Origin: Oscillatoria sp.
GTDB taxonomy: Bacteria > Cyanobacteriota > Cyanobacteriia > Cyanobacteriales > Laspinemataceae
Length of the DNA: 64,000 bases
Direction: 5' to 3'
Assembly: GCA_011390515.1 (NCBI GenBank)
Contig: JAABSJ010000003.1
Location: 1-64,000 of the forward strand
Position numbers and translations under genes: made by a program. The notes beneath the pieces were generated by a model that was given only the letters and a program-made list of their open reading frames with translations, was not told the DNA's origin and searched no databases. Shown piece by piece: positions 1 through 11,328 of this stretch. Position 1 is the first letter of the stretch. Every line of letters begins with the position of its first letter.

Positions 1-235
1 CTGAAGTCGTTACTACGAACAACAGAAGAGAACGACTGAAGTCGTTACTACGAACAGGGGAGAACGACTGAAGTCGTTACTACGAACAGGGGAGAACGAC
101 TGAAGTCGTTACTACGAACAACAGAAGAGAACGACTGAAGTCGTTACTACGAACAACAGAAGAGAACGACTGAAGTCGTTACTACGAACAACAGAAGAGA
201 ACGACTGAAGTCGTTACTACGAACAGGGGAGAAAT
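1..235. repeat. Tandem array of a palindromic repeat (core AACGACTGAAGTCGTT), 7 units, left end outside window
   Basis: ctgaagtcgttactacgaac repeated at 1, 36, 68, 100, 135, 170 and 205, separated by either aacagaagagaacga (15 nt) or aggggagaacga (12 nt). Confidence 0.95.
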
Positions 236-260
236 GAATTTCTTTGTTTCTTTGTTTGTT

Positions 261-283
261 TGTAGTAACGACTTCAGTCGTTT
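261..283. repeat. Inverted copy of the same repeat
   Basis: tgtagtaacgacttcagtcgttt is the reverse complement of the array unit. Confidence 0.9.
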
Positions 284-296
284 CCGGGCCTTAACT

Positions 297-1235
297 TCAT
301 GGATGAACAACAGACTCCGCCAACTCAAACAACTGCTCACTCAACGAAATAATTAAGTCGGCATAAGCTAACTGTTGCCGCCATCGTTCTGGAATGCCAA
401 AATCGCCGTAAAATGCACCGGCAATCTGTCCATAAATGGCCCCTGTTGTATCTGCATCATCCCCTAAATTAACCGCTAATAAACAGCCATTTTCAAAGGA
501 TTGACTGTGATAAAAAGCCCATAATGCAGCTTCTAAAGACTTAACCACATAACCCGTCCCTTGAATTTCTGGGGGTTGGCGAGTTTTGAAAGAACCCTCC
601 GCAATTTCATAAATTTCTGGAACGAGGGGATGTTTTTGCCAATATCCGGGAACTGGACTGTAGTGAGGGGAGAGTAATTCTTCCTTACTGCAACCCTGGA
701 TTGCACCGATAATTAATCCGGCAAAATATTGGCAAGCATCGACGGCGGTAGCTGCGCCGTGGGTGGTGCGTGAACTCTCTTTTGAGATGGCGATCGCCCG
801 TTCAGGATGATTTGCATAAAATAGGGGAACGGGTGCTAACCGCATCAGAGAACCATTCCCCGCACTCCGGGGATCTGTCGCGCCACAATAGGGTTGTCTC
901 GTCTGTTGAAATCGCCCTAAGGCTTGTTGCACTGTATTTCCAATATCAAAACACTCTCCGGTACTGCTGAGATATCCCGTTTGCTCCCATGTTAAATATT
1001 TTTCTAATTGGTTAACCGGATCAAACCCCTGTTTTTCAATCAGGCTTTCTGCTAGACATAAAGCCATTGAAGTATCATCAGTCCATTCTCCGGGTTTGAG
1101 GTGAAAAATCCCCCCGCCTACCATATCGGTGATGGGGGTAAAAGTTCCCGGTTGTTTAAATTCTAAGGTAGTTCCCACCGCATCACCTACGGCTAAACCG
1201 AGAAGACATCCACGATATCGAGCGATTTTTTCCAT
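297..1235 (-). CDS. ADP-ribosylglycohydrolase (DraG/ARH-like) family protein
   Basis: [23 protein letters not shown] and [19 protein letters not shown] motifs; start taken at MEKIARY (ORF extends to 1271). Confidence 0.88.
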   Translation of the reverse strand: MEKIARYRGCLLGLAVGDAVGTTLEFKQPGTFTPITDMVGGGIFHLKPGEWTDDTSMALCLAESLIEKQGFDPVNQLEKYLTWEQTGYLSSTGECFDIGNTVQQALGRFQQTRQPYCGATDPRSAGNGSLMRLAPVPLFYANHPERAIAISKESSRTTHGAATAVDACQYFAGLIIGAIQGCSKEELLSPHYSPVPGYWQKHPLVPEIYEIAEGSFKTRQPPEIQGTGYVVKSLEAALWAFYHSQSFENGCLLAVNLGDDADTTGAIYGQIAGAFYGDFGIPERWRQQLAYADLIISLSEQLFELAESVVHP

Positions 1236-1337
1236 GATAATTATTAGGGTTAAGTCTGGAAAAACTTTCACTTTTGAGGATTCGGGTCTGTTGTCAAAAT
1301 TGAGCCCTCGAATTTCTCAAGAGTGGGGCTTAGAAAT

Positions 1338-2762
1338 TTAGAGGGATAAGTCGCGCAGATAGTAAAAGCGATCGCTGCGCCAATCGCTGCCCTTAATTCG
1401 GCCTAAATATCCTGTAAGGGGAGAAGAAAGTTCGATTAAAATTTCGTGCATTTCTTTTAAGGGAATAAAATGGTGGGGATAGGAACTTACATATAGAGCA
1501 TGGAGTGCTTCTACCCCAGCGAGTTCTAAGCGGGCATTTTCTAAGTGTCGTTTCACGAGTTTGATAATGCGCGATCGCAACTCAATGGATTCTTTGACTT
1601 TATCGATATAACTATTGACTTTATCATCGGCCCATCCATAGGGGTCTTGGCGCAAACACTGTTTTAATTTCAGCAAGTCCACAGACCCTTTATATTTAGC
1701 TTGCAAGTGAACTAGACTTTGCAAGGTTTCGGGACGGATGACATTCATCTGATTTTTAATTGCCACGTTCAGCGCATCCACAGTTAACTCTCCAGTCGCG
1801 ACGATCCACTTAATAGCTCGTTCGTATCGTTCGGTTCCGAGATGATTTACAGCCAGAGTTAGGAGTTGAGCGGGATTGTCCGCGATCGCAGTTTGGGGGT
1901 TTTTAGCTCTACACTGTCCTACCATAAGATAAGGCGTTTCGCAATAAAAATCGAATCCTTCCCCGGCAATCACGGAGTCGGGAAGGAGTTCGGGACCGTT
2001 AAACCCTAATTTCAGCAACCCTTGGCGCACTAGCTTGGCAAACCCATCCGCGTTTGGAGAATTACCGACAGGGGCGATCGTGCTAATCCAGGTTAAATCC
2101 GGGTCCTCGGAGGGGACGGGAAGCGGATTTCCGAACCCGAGAAACTGTTGCAAATCATCATCGAGGTTTTGTGCCGTGGGTTGAGAACGAGCGAGTTGGG
2201 CGATCGCCCCTTGCAAGGCATCTAATTCGGGATGCAGGGGGATGAGGAACTGTTCAAGTTGTGAACGCCGGTAGGCAAAGGTGCGATCGGTCAATACCGG
2301 CACAGAATCAGCCACGGCAATGGTTACAGGTAAGGGGATGGGGATGCCGATCCGGTCCTCGGTTGGAGGATGACAAGCTAAGGCGATCGCCCCAGGGAGT
2401 CGATAAACCCGCAAATGAGCCAGAAAAATAGCCCCCTGGTCCTGGAGAATTTCCTCTAAGTCTTGTAGGCTCCACAAGGTTAATCGAGACAGGGTAGGTA
2501 AGGAATTTCTGTCTGTAATGGTTTGGCATCCTTCACACCTGGCGATCGCCGCAATCTTCACGGTTTCTGCTACTTCCGTGGGTTGATCCCCGGACTCTCT
2601 AGGCAGTTGGGGACCGGAATCATTTCGGAAATAGAGGGCCAATTCTCGTCCCGGTTCCAGAAACATTTCTGCCACTACAGCAATGGTAGCCCCTTGGATG
2701 AGCGCCTCAACATCCGGTGCACTTAAGCCTAAAGCGGTTGAAATTAACGCAGGTTGGTTCAT
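1338..2762 (-). CDS. Conserved hypothetical protein (474 aa), possibly of the cyanobacterial DUF1802-type group
   Basis: Long uninterrupted ORF; family recollection is weak. Confidence 0.6.
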   Translation of the reverse strand: MNQPALISTALGLSAPDVEALIQGATIAVVAEMFLEPGRELALYFRNDSGPQLPRESGDQPTEVAETVKIAAIARCEGCQTITDRNSLPTLSRLTLWSLQDLEEILQDQGAIFLAHLRVYRLPGAIALACHPPTEDRIGIPIPLPVTIAVADSVPVLTDRTFAYRRSQLEQFLIPLHPELDALQGAIAQLARSQPTAQNLDDDLQQFLGFGNPLPVPSEDPDLTWISTIAPVGNSPNADGFAKLVRQGLLKLGFNGPELLPDSVIAGEGFDFYCETPYLMVGQCRAKNPQTAIADNPAQLLTLAVNHLGTERYERAIKWIVATGELTVDALNVAIKNQMNVIRPETLQSLVHLQAKYKGSVDLLKLKQCLRQDPYGWADDKVNSYIDKVKESIELRSRIIKLVKRHLENARLELAGVEALHALYVSSYPHHFIPLKEMHEILIELSSPLTGYLGRIKGSDWRSDRFYYLRDLSL

Positions 2763-2872
2763 GATGCCATCTCTCGGGGGGCCTATTAGAACAGGGTGAT
2801 ATTTTTCTAAATCGGGGGTTAGGGGATTGCAAAATATAAATCATCCAAATGTTCAACTGAAAGGTAGGTAGG

Positions 2873-2921
2873 TGTAGGGGCGCAATGCTTGCGCCCCAGG
2901 GCGTATGCAATACGCCCCTAC
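2873..2921. repeat. Double-hairpin intergenic repeat
   Basis: ggggcgcaatgcttgcgcccc followed by gggcgtatgcaatacgccc; outer ends gtaggggcg / cgcccctac. Confidence 0.8.
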
Positions 2922-3285
2922 GTTGACGGGGCTACTCCGTTGAGCAGTTACTACGAACGAACGTTTTGGAGATTTTATTTTTTGGAGTTCCCTTATAGCG
3001 GTTCCCACAATTATGGGCAAGCATTTTTGGGAGTGGGAGCATCTTGCGCCCTAGGACAAGCGAAATCCCCAGATTTGCTGCAGTCTTGTCCATTATGATT
3101 ATTCTCCCTCATCATCCTGACTAAAAGAAGGCGCTTTGTCAGAATTATTTTTACAGAAAGAATTTTAGAACAGCGATCGCCCTAAAAAAAAGATTGCCGA
3201 CGATCCTAAGCGATCGCCGACAACCATCAAGGCTGTTAACCCTTGATGGATTAACCCGCCCAGATAGAATTTTCATAACCCCAAA

Positions 3286-3359
3286 TCGGGATGACTGGAT
3301 TCGAACCAGCGGCCCCTTCGTCCCGAACGAAGTGCGCTACCAAGCTGCGCCACATCCCG
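3286..3359 (-). tRNA. tRNA-Pro (anticodon CGG)
   Basis: Reverse complement CGGGATG...GCGCAGCTTGGTAGCGC...CTTCG-TTCGGGA-CGAAG...GGTTCGAATCC...CATCCCGA gives a full cloverleaf; CCA not encoded. Confidence 0.93.
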
Positions 3360-3527
3360 TAATTTATGACCATTTACCAGTCTATGTTCTCATAGCCAGA
3401 ATTGTCAAGTAGTTTCTGGCAGATTAGTCAAGAAAGGTTTAGGGAGGGCGATCGCCCTAGGGAGCGAGTTGCGCGATCGGCCAGTATCATAAAGATGAAG
3501 TCTTCAAAAAAATTTTAGGGCGTAAGC

Positions 3528-4424
3528 GTGAGTGTAAAACCAGATTGGCTGCGGGTCAAAGCCCCGCAATGGGAGCGCGTCGGCAACGTTAAGGAAATAT
3601 TGCGGGATTTAGCCCTCAATACCGTCTGTGAAGAGGCATCCTGTCCCAATATCGGAGAGTGCTTCCACAACGGGACGGCGACTTTTTTGATTATGGGGCC
3701 AGCCTGTACCCGTGCCTGTCCCTACTGCGATATTGATTTTGAGAAAAAACCCCAGGCCCTAGACCCCACGGAACCCGTGCGGTTAGCGGAGGCAGTCCGA
3801 CGAATGCGGCTGAATCATGTAGTCATTACCTCGGTGAATCGGGATGATTTACCCGACGGGGGGGCGAACCAATTCCGGCGCTGTATTGAGGAAGTTCGGG
3901 CCGCTTCCCCTGGCACTACCATCGAAGTGCTCATCCCGGACCTTTGTGGGAATTGGCAAGCCTTAGAGGTGATTCTGCAAGCCGAACCGGAAGTGCTTAA
4001 TCACAATACCGAAACGGTGCCCCGTCTGTATCGTCGGGTGCGTCCCCAAGGCAACTATGAGCGCAGTTTGGAATTATTGCGGCGATCGCGCCAACTGGCA
4101 CCGGGGTTGTACACCAAATCGGGAATCATGCTCGGACTGGGGGAAACCGATGAGGAAATTCAACAGGTGCTGCAAGATTTACGGGCGGTGGAGTGCGACA
4201 TTTTAACCTTGGGACAATATATGCAACCGACCCCGAAACATCTGCCGGTGGTGAATTGGGTCACGCCAGAGCAATTTACCGCATGGCAGCAACTTGGGGA
4301 GTCTTGGGGATTTTTACAAATTGTAGCCTCTCCCTTGACCCGCAGTTCTTATCATGCCGAGCAGGTAAGGGCTTTGATGGAACGGTATCCTCGGGTGAAT
4401 AGCCGCAACCCCCAAACGGTGTAA
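3528..4424 (+). CDS. lipA: Lipoyl synthase (radical SAM), GTG start
   Basis: CxxxxCxxC-type motif [34 protein letters not shown]. Confidence 0.93.
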   Translation: MSVKPDWLRVKAPQWERVGNVKEILRDLALNTVCEEASCPNIGECFHNGTATFLIMGPACTRACPYCDIDFEKKPQALDPTEPVRLAEAVRRMRLNHVVITSVNRDDLPDGGANQFRRCIEEVRAASPGTTIEVLIPDLCGNWQALEVILQAEPEVLNHNTETVPRLYRRVRPQGNYERSLELLRRSRQLAPGLYTKSGIMLGLGETDEEIQQVLQDLRAVECDILTLGQYMQPTPKHLPVVNWVTPEQFTAWQQLGESWGFLQIVASPLTRSSYHAEQVRALMERYPRVNSRNPQTV

Positions 4425-4445
4425 GGGAAGGATTGAGGAAAACTG

Positions 4446-5390
4446 ATGGATAATACGCCGACTTTCCCCTTGATGAAACCTCAGACCCTAGGAATTGTGG
4501 GCGCTGGGGTTTGGGGGCGGACTTTGGGACAATTAGTGACCCAAAATGGTCATCCGGTGGAATATTGGTCTCGCAGTGGCGATCGCAGCTTAGAGGAGAT
4601 TGTCACTGGGGCGAATATTCTCCTGTCTGCGGTATCCATGAAAGGAGTGGCCTCGGTGTTGTCCCAAGTTAAAGCCATTGGCCTGGGAGCGGATACAATT
4701 ATCGTAACGGCAACTAAAGGATTAGACCCGCAGAGCACCTGTACAGCGGCGCAACTCTGGCAACGGGCATTTAGCGATCGCCCTGTGGTGGTGTTAGCTG
4801 GACCTAATCTCTCCAAGGAAATTCAACAGGGATTACCGGCAGCAACGGTGGTGGCGAGTCACGATGAAACTGCCGCCAGTTTGGTTCAAGATATGTTTTC
4901 TTCGAGTAACTTTCGGGTTTATACCAATCCGGATCCTTTGGGGGTAGAACTGGGGGGGACCCTCAAAAATGTCATGGCGATCGCCTCGGGGGTCTGCGAT
5001 GGTCTCCAACTCGGGACCAATGCTAAAGCGGCTTTACTCACCCGAGGACTGACTGAAATCATTCGCATTGGCACCCATTTGGGCGCGCAAATGGAAACCT
5101 TTTACGGATTGTCAGGACTTGGTGATTTACTAGCAACCTGTAACAGCCCTCTGAGTCGGAATTACCAAGTGGGCTATCAATTGGCACAAGGCAAGACCCT
5201 GGCTGAGATTCTCCCGGATTTAGAAGGGACAGCCGAAGGGGTAAATACGACCCAGGTATTAATTCAACGAGCTAAAACTTTAGAGATTTCCGTTCCGATT
5301 TCTTATCAGGTGCATCAGTTACTCGAAGGCCAAATTACCCCCCAAGATGCGGTGGAAGCCCTGATGCTGCGGGATATCAAGCCCGAGTAA
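4446..5390 (+). CDS. gpsA: NAD(P)H-dependent glycerol-3-phosphate dehydrogenase
   Basis: GIVGAGVWGRTLGQL, LAGPNLSKEI, GLSGLGDLLATCNSPLSRN; start may be the MKPQTLGIV codon at 4476. Confidence 0.9.
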   Translation: MDNTPTFPLMKPQTLGIVGAGVWGRTLGQLVTQNGHPVEYWSRSGDRSLEEIVTGANILLSAVSMKGVASVLSQVKAIGLGADTIIVTATKGLDPQSTCTAAQLWQRAFSDRPVVVLAGPNLSKEIQQGLPAATVVASHDETAASLVQDMFSSSNFRVYTNPDPLGVELGGTLKNVMAIASGVCDGLQLGTNAKAALLTRGLTEIIRIGTHLGAQMETFYGLSGLGDLLATCNSPLSRNYQVGYQLAQGKTLAEILPDLEGTAEGVNTTQVLIQRAKTLEISVPISYQVHQLLEGQITPQDAVEALMLRDIKPE

Positions 5391-5827
5391 TGTCCCCATA
5401 TCCTACCAACCGGAAACTAAAGTGGCTGTTTTGTGATCTCAATTCTAGGCCCCCGTGATCCGGAACCGGGGCGATCGGTGATGAAAATTAATGAAGGGGC
5501 TGATAGAAGTCACCTCAAGTTGAGGGAATACTTTCTATACTTGCGAGTAGGGTTCAGGGACAGGAATTTTTCTGTTTTTTCAAAGAACCCTACTGTTTGA
5601 TGTAAAATATGGCGAATTCACCGAACGGCGAATTCACTGAACAGGGGCAGCCCGGTTCAGGTAATTAAACCGCCAAATCCCTTAAATAACTCACCTTATA
5701 ACTGATAGTAACGTTATGTAACGGAACGGTCAGATGTGACAGGAAGTCTGATATCGAGGGAATATTGATAACAAAGCAGTTAAGAACCGCGAACCACCGA
5801 TCACCTGGAGACGCTGAGAAGATCACC

Positions 5828-7084
5828 ATGCCAGGAATTTCTCTTTACCCCAATACAGAAGACGACAATCCATTATTGCCCTCCGACTTCGATTCTGATG
5901 CTCCCGAGGACAATGACTTAGACGGGACCTCCGATCCGCTGGCAGTCGAGCTGGAAATGGAGGAACCGGACACCGTTGAAATCTCTCAGGCCCCCACTCG
6001 TCGCACCACGGATCTGGTTCGGTTGTACCTCCAGGAAATTGGGCGCGTGCGGTTGCTGGGGCGAGAAGAAGAGGTTGTGGAAGCCCAGAAAGTGCAGCGC
6101 TATATGCAGATCAAAGAGATGCGTGATGCGGCGGCTACTGAGGAAAATCCAGAACTGCAACGGTATGTTCACCTGGTGGACACCCGCGATCGCCTCGCCT
6201 CTCTCTTAGGACATCGACCTTCCTTAGAGCGATGGGCTGCGGAAGCGGGAGAGCAAGTCACTGACCTCAAGCCGATTTTGGCTGCTGGGAAACGTCAATG
6301 GGCGGCCCTGGCATCTTTGACGGTGGAGGAACTGGAACGCACTCAAGCCGAAGGCATGGGCGCGAAGGAACACATGATTGAGGCTAACCTCCGTCTCGTG
6401 GTTTCTGTCGCGAAGAAGTATCAAAACCGAGGGTTAGAGCTTTTGGATTTAGTCCAAGAAGGGACCCTGGGTTTAGAACGGGCGGTGGATAAGTTCGATC
6501 CGACCAAGGGGTATCGGTTTAGCACCTATGCATACTGGTGGATTCGTCAGGGGATTACCCGGGCGATCGCCACCCAAAGTCGCACCATTCGCTTGCCGGT
6601 TCACATTACCGAAAAGCTCAATAAAATTAAAAAAGCCCAGCGCAAGCTGTCCCAAGAAAAAGGCCGAACTGCCAGCATCGAAGATGTTGCCAAGGAATTA
6701 GAGATGACTCCGGCACAAGTCCGGGAAGTTTTATTGCGAGTTCCTCGGTCTGTATCTTTGGAAACTAAGGTGGGCAAGGAAAAAGATACGGAACTGGGAG
6801 ATTTACTCGAAACCGATGATATCTCTCCGGAAGAAAAATTGATGCAAGAAGCTTTGCATCGAGAGTTGCATCACCTCCTGGCAGATTTAACCAGCCGAGA
6901 ACGGGATGTGATTGGAATGCGGTTTGGATTGACGGATGGACATCCCTACTCCTTAGCCGAAATTGGTCGTGCTCTGGACCTGTCTCGGGAACGAGTCCGT
7001 CAAATTGAGTCCAAGGCCCTGCAAAAGTTGCGGCAGCCGAAGCGACGCAACCGCGTCCGAGATTATCTGGAATTGTTGAGTTAG
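5828..7084 (+). CDS. sigC: Group 2 RNA polymerase sigma-70 factor, SigC-like
   Basis: DLVRLYLQEIGRVRLL, YAYWWIRQGITRAIA, SLAEIGRALDLSRERVRQIESKALQKLRQP; N-terminus resembles cyanobacterial SigC; start at MPGISLYP (ORF opens at 5765). Confidence 0.85.
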   Translation: MPGISLYPNTEDDNPLLPSDFDSDAPEDNDLDGTSDPLAVELEMEEPDTVEISQAPTRRTTDLVRLYLQEIGRVRLLGREEEVVEAQKVQRYMQIKEMRDAAATEENPELQRYVHLVDTRDRLASLLGHRPSLERWAAEAGEQVTDLKPILAAGKRQWAALASLTVEELERTQAEGMGAKEHMIEANLRLVVSVAKKYQNRGLELLDLVQEGTLGLERAVDKFDPTKGYRFSTYAYWWIRQGITRAIATQSRTIRLPVHITEKLNKIKKAQRKLSQEKGRTASIEDVAKELEMTPAQVREVLLRVPRSVSLETKVGKEKDTELGDLLETDDISPEEKLMQEALHRELHHLLADLTSRERDVIGMRFGLTDGHPYSLAEIGRALDLSRERVRQIESKALQKLRQPKRRNRVRDYLELLS

Positions 7085-7608
7085 AGAGAAACGCTCATCG
7101 CTTCAAGGGAGTTTTTGGACTCCCTGTGAGCAATGGCGCGATCGCCTCATCAGTCAGGGTGGTTGGTGGATACTCAAACAACTTTATCCCCCGCGACTGC
7201 TATCACAAGGGGGACTATCTACTGCTTAATATTGCGATCGCCTTTCACAAGTCTGGAAGGCGATTTTTGCGCGGGGGGTCCCAGGTCAGAATGGGCAAGT
7301 GTGGGCCCGTTTAAAATTGTTACAAAACTTAAAATTCTGACCGCGAAAAATTCCTAGACTGCCCTCAGCGTGGGGATTTTGTACCCAATTTCACAACAAG
7401 CAACCCCAGTCATTTACAATGGCTCCTCATTCCCACAGTCCGGGTTAACAACTCCAGAATGCTTACCCCTTATGACATTGAGGAATTAAAGACTCGCCGA
7501 TTGAGTAGGTGCTAATTATTGTCAATAAGCAAGCTTTGTTGCAAATTCTCAATTTATTGTGTATCCTTCTCAATAAAGAGGGTTTCTTGAGAAGAGAAGA
7601 AGATAGCT

Positions 7609-8064
7609 ATGTCTTTCTACACAGCGTCCTCGCTTAAAGCTGAATTAAACGAACGGGGTTGGCGCTTAACCCCGCAACGAGAAACGATTTTACAAGTGTT
7701 TCAAAACCTTCCGAAAGGTGAGCATCTGAGTGCTGAAGACCTCTACGAACTTTTGCAAGAGGAAGGAGAGGGAATCAGTTTGTCTACCATCTATCGCACA
7801 GTCAAATTAATGGCGAGGATGGGAATTTTACGCGAATTAGAGTTAGCAGAAGGACATAAACATTACGAAATTAATCAACCCTATCCTCACCATCATCACC
7901 ATTTAATTTGTGTCAGATGTAACAAAACCATTGAATTTAAAAGCGACTCTATCTTAAAAGTTGGGATTAAAACCACCACCAAAGAAGGATACCACCTGCT
8001 CGATTGTCAACTGACCATCCATGCCGTTTGTCCCACCTGTCAGCGAGCATTACTGCCAGTTTAG
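7609..8064 (+). CDS. furA: Fur-family transcriptional regulator (FurA-like)
   Basis: RGWRLTPQRETIL, HYEINQPYPHHHHHLICVRC, CxxC HAVCPTCQ. Confidence 0.85.
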   Translation: MSFYTASSLKAELNERGWRLTPQRETILQVFQNLPKGEHLSAEDLYELLQEEGEGISLSTIYRTVKLMARMGILRELELAEGHKHYEINQPYPHHHHHLICVRCNKTIEFKSDSILKVGIKTTTKEGYHLLDCQLTIHAVCPTCQRALLPV

Positions 8065-8101
8065 GGGCAGAACTGAACCGTCCTACCCCCAAGACTGCTA
8101 A

Positions 8102-9211
8102 TTAAAAATAAGCCACGCGAGTATCGATGAGCCCGCGTTGTTTTAAAATTTTGGCGCGGGTTTCAGCCACTTCCCTGCGCAGATTGGAACCAGCATGAAT
8201 GTAATTTCCTAATCGGTTTTCGGCCTCAAATGCATCGGGAAAAATTTCCCGAACAGCGCTGAGAGTAAAATTACTGCGTTTAGGAACGACAACCACATAA
8301 AACTTGCGATCCAAAGCTTGGCGAGTGTCGGCATTGGCAACCCCAGTGGGCACTAAACTAAAAATGGATTGAAACTGTTTGAGGGCATCTTCGGTGCGGG
8401 GGCCAAAGATGCCATCGGCGGTCCCAATCTCATAGCCTGCTGCAATTAACCTTTCTTGAAGAGATTTCACAGCAATCCCGCGATCGCCCAGTTTCAAATT
8501 TCCCGTCCCGTTGGTGGTGGCGATCGGGGTTACAGGTCGCCAGGATGGAGCCGCCGCAATCCCCGCTAATTGGCCCTCTAAGGCCCCACGAGTAGTCCGT
8601 CCCACCTCTCCTGTCTGCTGGATATTAAAGGCCTGTTGGAAGCGCAAAACAGCCTGTTGTGTCTCAAAATCAAACTGACCTGTAGCGGCACGATTCAAAT
8701 ACCCTAACTGTCGTAACTGGTCCTGAAGGGCGCTTACGGATAAACCCGTGTCTCCCAAACGAAGCACTTGATTGGTCGTTCCCACCTGGGTCACTTGACC
8801 AAAACTTGGATCCGGTCGTAATAATCGCTCGATCGCCGTCAAAGTCTGTGGATCCACTCTCCCCGTCACCGGCAGGCTATTATCGCGCTGAAAACGCCTC
8901 ACCGCGTCCTCGGTGATCTCACCATACAAGCTAGTTGGCTCCGCATTAAAATAGCCTAACTGTTGTAAGCGCACTTGAATCGATCGCACCGCTTCACTCC
9001 GCTCCCCTCGTTGGTAAGCCAAAACCTGGGTTGCCATGCTCAGGAGTGCCACACTCAGGGCCACAGAGAACCAGCGAATCAACCCGGCGCTAGAGAATTT
9101 TTTCCCCTTGAATTCTGCCCAAAAATTTCTCACCCCTGGGGCCAGTGGTTCTAAGGGAGCGGGAGGGGCATCATAAACGAGGAATAATTGAAGATAGGCA
9201 AAAGTTTCCAT
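8102..9211 (-). CDS. Peptidoglycan-binding (PG_binding_1) repeat protein
   Basis: Three repeats of the type VRSIQVRLQQLGYFNAEPTSLYGEITEDAVRRFQ. Confidence 0.85.
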   Translation of the reverse strand: METFAYLQLFLVYDAPPAPLEPLAPGVRNFWAEFKGKKFSSAGLIRWFSVALSVALLSMATQVLAYQRGERSEAVRSIQVRLQQLGYFNAEPTSLYGEITEDAVRRFQRDNSLPVTGRVDPQTLTAIERLLRPDPSFGQVTQVGTTNQVLRLGDTGLSVSALQDQLRQLGYLNRAATGQFDFETQQAVLRFQQAFNIQQTGEVGRTTRGALEGQLAGIAAAPSWRPVTPIATTNGTGNLKLGDRGIAVKSLQERLIAAGYEIGTADGIFGPRTEDALKQFQSIFSLVPTGVANADTRQALDRKFYVVVVPKRSNFTLSAVREIFPDAFEAENRLGNYIHAGSNLRREVAETRAKILKQRGLIDTRVAYF

Positions 9212-9517
9212 AGTGGTGTCGTTAAGAAGGAGTCAAAATACATCTGCAACCGTTATAGCAGCTTTTATCGACCCCGGGTATTTTCCATACCCCTTTCAAA
9301 CCTGATTCCAGAGGTTGATGCCGGAACATTTCCCCCCTTGCTCCTGGGGATAGCAGTCACGAGCGATCGCCACTGTCCCCTTCTTTCTTATTCTCGAATA
9401 TTCTCTCTATAAGGGATGTTAGATAACAGCAATTATAACCCTGAAGTTTGCCCTGAAATCTGGCATGAAATGTGATCCCCTCAGCTCATGCTTAAGCGAG
9501 AATAACCCATGAATTTA

Positions 9518-10663
9518 TCAATTTTTCCAAGCCGGTAAGCGCACGCTAAAGACGCTGCCTTCCCCGAGGACTGACTGCACATCAATGGTTCCATGATGAG
9601 CTTCTGTAATTCGTTTACATAGGTGTAGGCCCAAACCGCTCCCCGATCGCTTGTGCTTGCCGGGAAGAAATCTTTCAAATAATAGAGTTTGATCCGCCTC
9701 ACTAATCCCAGCACCGTTATCAGCTACCGCGATCCCAATCCAGTTGGGACCCCCTGCATTTTTACGAGTTTCATCTTCTGTAATGCGAATCTCAATGATC
9801 CCATTGTCGGTAAACTTGATCGCATTCCCCACTAAATTAGTCAGGAGGCGACGCAGTTCTAGGCGATCGCCCCGGACAAACCCCGAAGTTTTGCCGGATC
9901 CATTGACCGCCGTTCCATACTTAATCTTAATTTCGGTTTCTTTTTCCTCGGCCATAGGCACCAGTTCCTCGATAATTTCCTGAATCAGTTGTGGCATATC
10001 CACCAAGGAGAAATTCAGATTTTTGCGATCGGCTTCGTAGCGATACACCTCCAGCAACGTATTCACCATCTTCAACAGATTTTGGTTACTCCGCACCATC
10101 GTGGTGAAGACTTCTTCCATCTGAGGAGTGATCGGTCCGAGGGCTCCTTGTTTGAGTAGGTTCACCATTCGATCCGCCGCGACTAACGGAGTTCGCAAAT
10201 CATGGGTGAGTCGTGATACGAAATCCTCTCGCTGACGGGCGATTTCATCCCGCTCATCTACACTATGCTTGAGGCGCAACAAACTCCGGACCCGGGCTAA
10301 GAGTTCATCGATTTCGACTGGTTTGCGGATAAAATCATCGGCCCCAAGATCCAAGCCCTCAACCACACTGGGTTGATCGTGAGCGGTGATCAGCAAAATG
10401 GGAATAAAGGGCAATTTTTTGTTGCCGCGAATCCGTCGGGTGACTTCATAGCCATCCATTCCCGGCATCATAATATCCAGCAATACCAAATCTGGCGGTG
10501 ATTTGTCAATTTGCGCTAAAGCAGCATAGCCGCTATCTGCCTGAGTGATGTCATATCCTTCTTCTTCCAAAATCGTCTTGACGAGCAAGACATTATCAGG
10601 AGAGTCATCGACAACCAGGATGCGGTCTGTTTTTTGGTTTTGAGGCAAGGAGGGATCGCTCAT
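9518..10663 (-). CDS. Response regulator receiver-histidine kinase
   Basis: RILVVDDSPDNVLLVK, LLDIMMPGMDGYE, LTHDLRTPLVAADR, NLVGNAIKFTDNG, GSGLGLHLCKR. Confidence 0.9.
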   Translation of the reverse strand: MSDPSLPQNQKTDRILVVDDSPDNVLLVKTILEEEGYDITQADSGYAALAQIDKSPPDLVLLDIMMPGMDGYEVTRRIRGNKKLPFIPILLITAHDQPSVVEGLDLGADDFIRKPVEIDELLARVRSLLRLKHSVDERDEIARQREDFVSRLTHDLRTPLVAADRMVNLLKQGALGPITPQMEEVFTTMVRSNQNLLKMVNTLLEVYRYEADRKNLNFSLVDMPQLIQEIIEELVPMAEEKETEIKIKYGTAVNGSGKTSGFVRGDRLELRRLLTNLVGNAIKFTDNGIIEIRITEDETRKNAGGPNWIGIAVADNGAGISEADQTLLFERFLPGKHKRSGSGLGLHLCKRITEAHHGTIDVQSVLGEGSVFSVRLPAWKN

Positions 10664-11328
10664 TTATCTATAAAAATTGGGTTGGGAAAATAAGCAGTTT
10701 GGGTGGTACGGAAATTGTCTCACCCTAACGCTTTTGATGTTCTCGGTCTTTAGACGGATTTTATCGGATTTTGCTGAGGTTATGGAGTTGCCTCATGGAT
10801 ATTTCTTGGATTTGCTTTGAATTTTGAGTATTTGATAGTGGGCTAATCGTGGAAAAAACTGTTGCTACCTCTAGTTCTACGCAATGTCTGGAATTCCCGA
10901 GTGCCTCAAATCTGGGTTTGAACTTTTTGGGAGTCCCCCGATCGCACTCAATCCGGAATTGTCCCCAGGGGGTCCCCACCCTTCCCAACCCGGGTAATTT
11001 TCTCCAGGTAAAGAAATAATCTGCTGTGGGGGCGACTTTGGGGTTCAGAACCCGAGTAATCGGGGGCCAGCAATGTCGGGAAGCAAACCCGGGCGATCGG
11101 TTCTAGTTTTTATATCCAATGAAATAATTCAGGTAAAAATTATCAACAGAGGTTCTATCTTGGGATAGATGATAGAACTTTCAAGGCTTAAAATTCGCGT
11201 GAATCGAGACAAATAATGGCTAAAAATCTGTCTTTAGATATAAAAATATTTAATTTTCCCAAAATCTAGTTCATCAAAAGATAGATTGACAGTTAACCTA
11301 AAGTTTTGTAACAATAAGTCTGTGACAA

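Noticed and set aside
1-235. Possible CRISPR array
   Set aside because: The spacers are only two recurring sequences of 12-15 nt, too short and not unique; the repeat is a 20-nt palindromic intergenic unit and no cas genes are present
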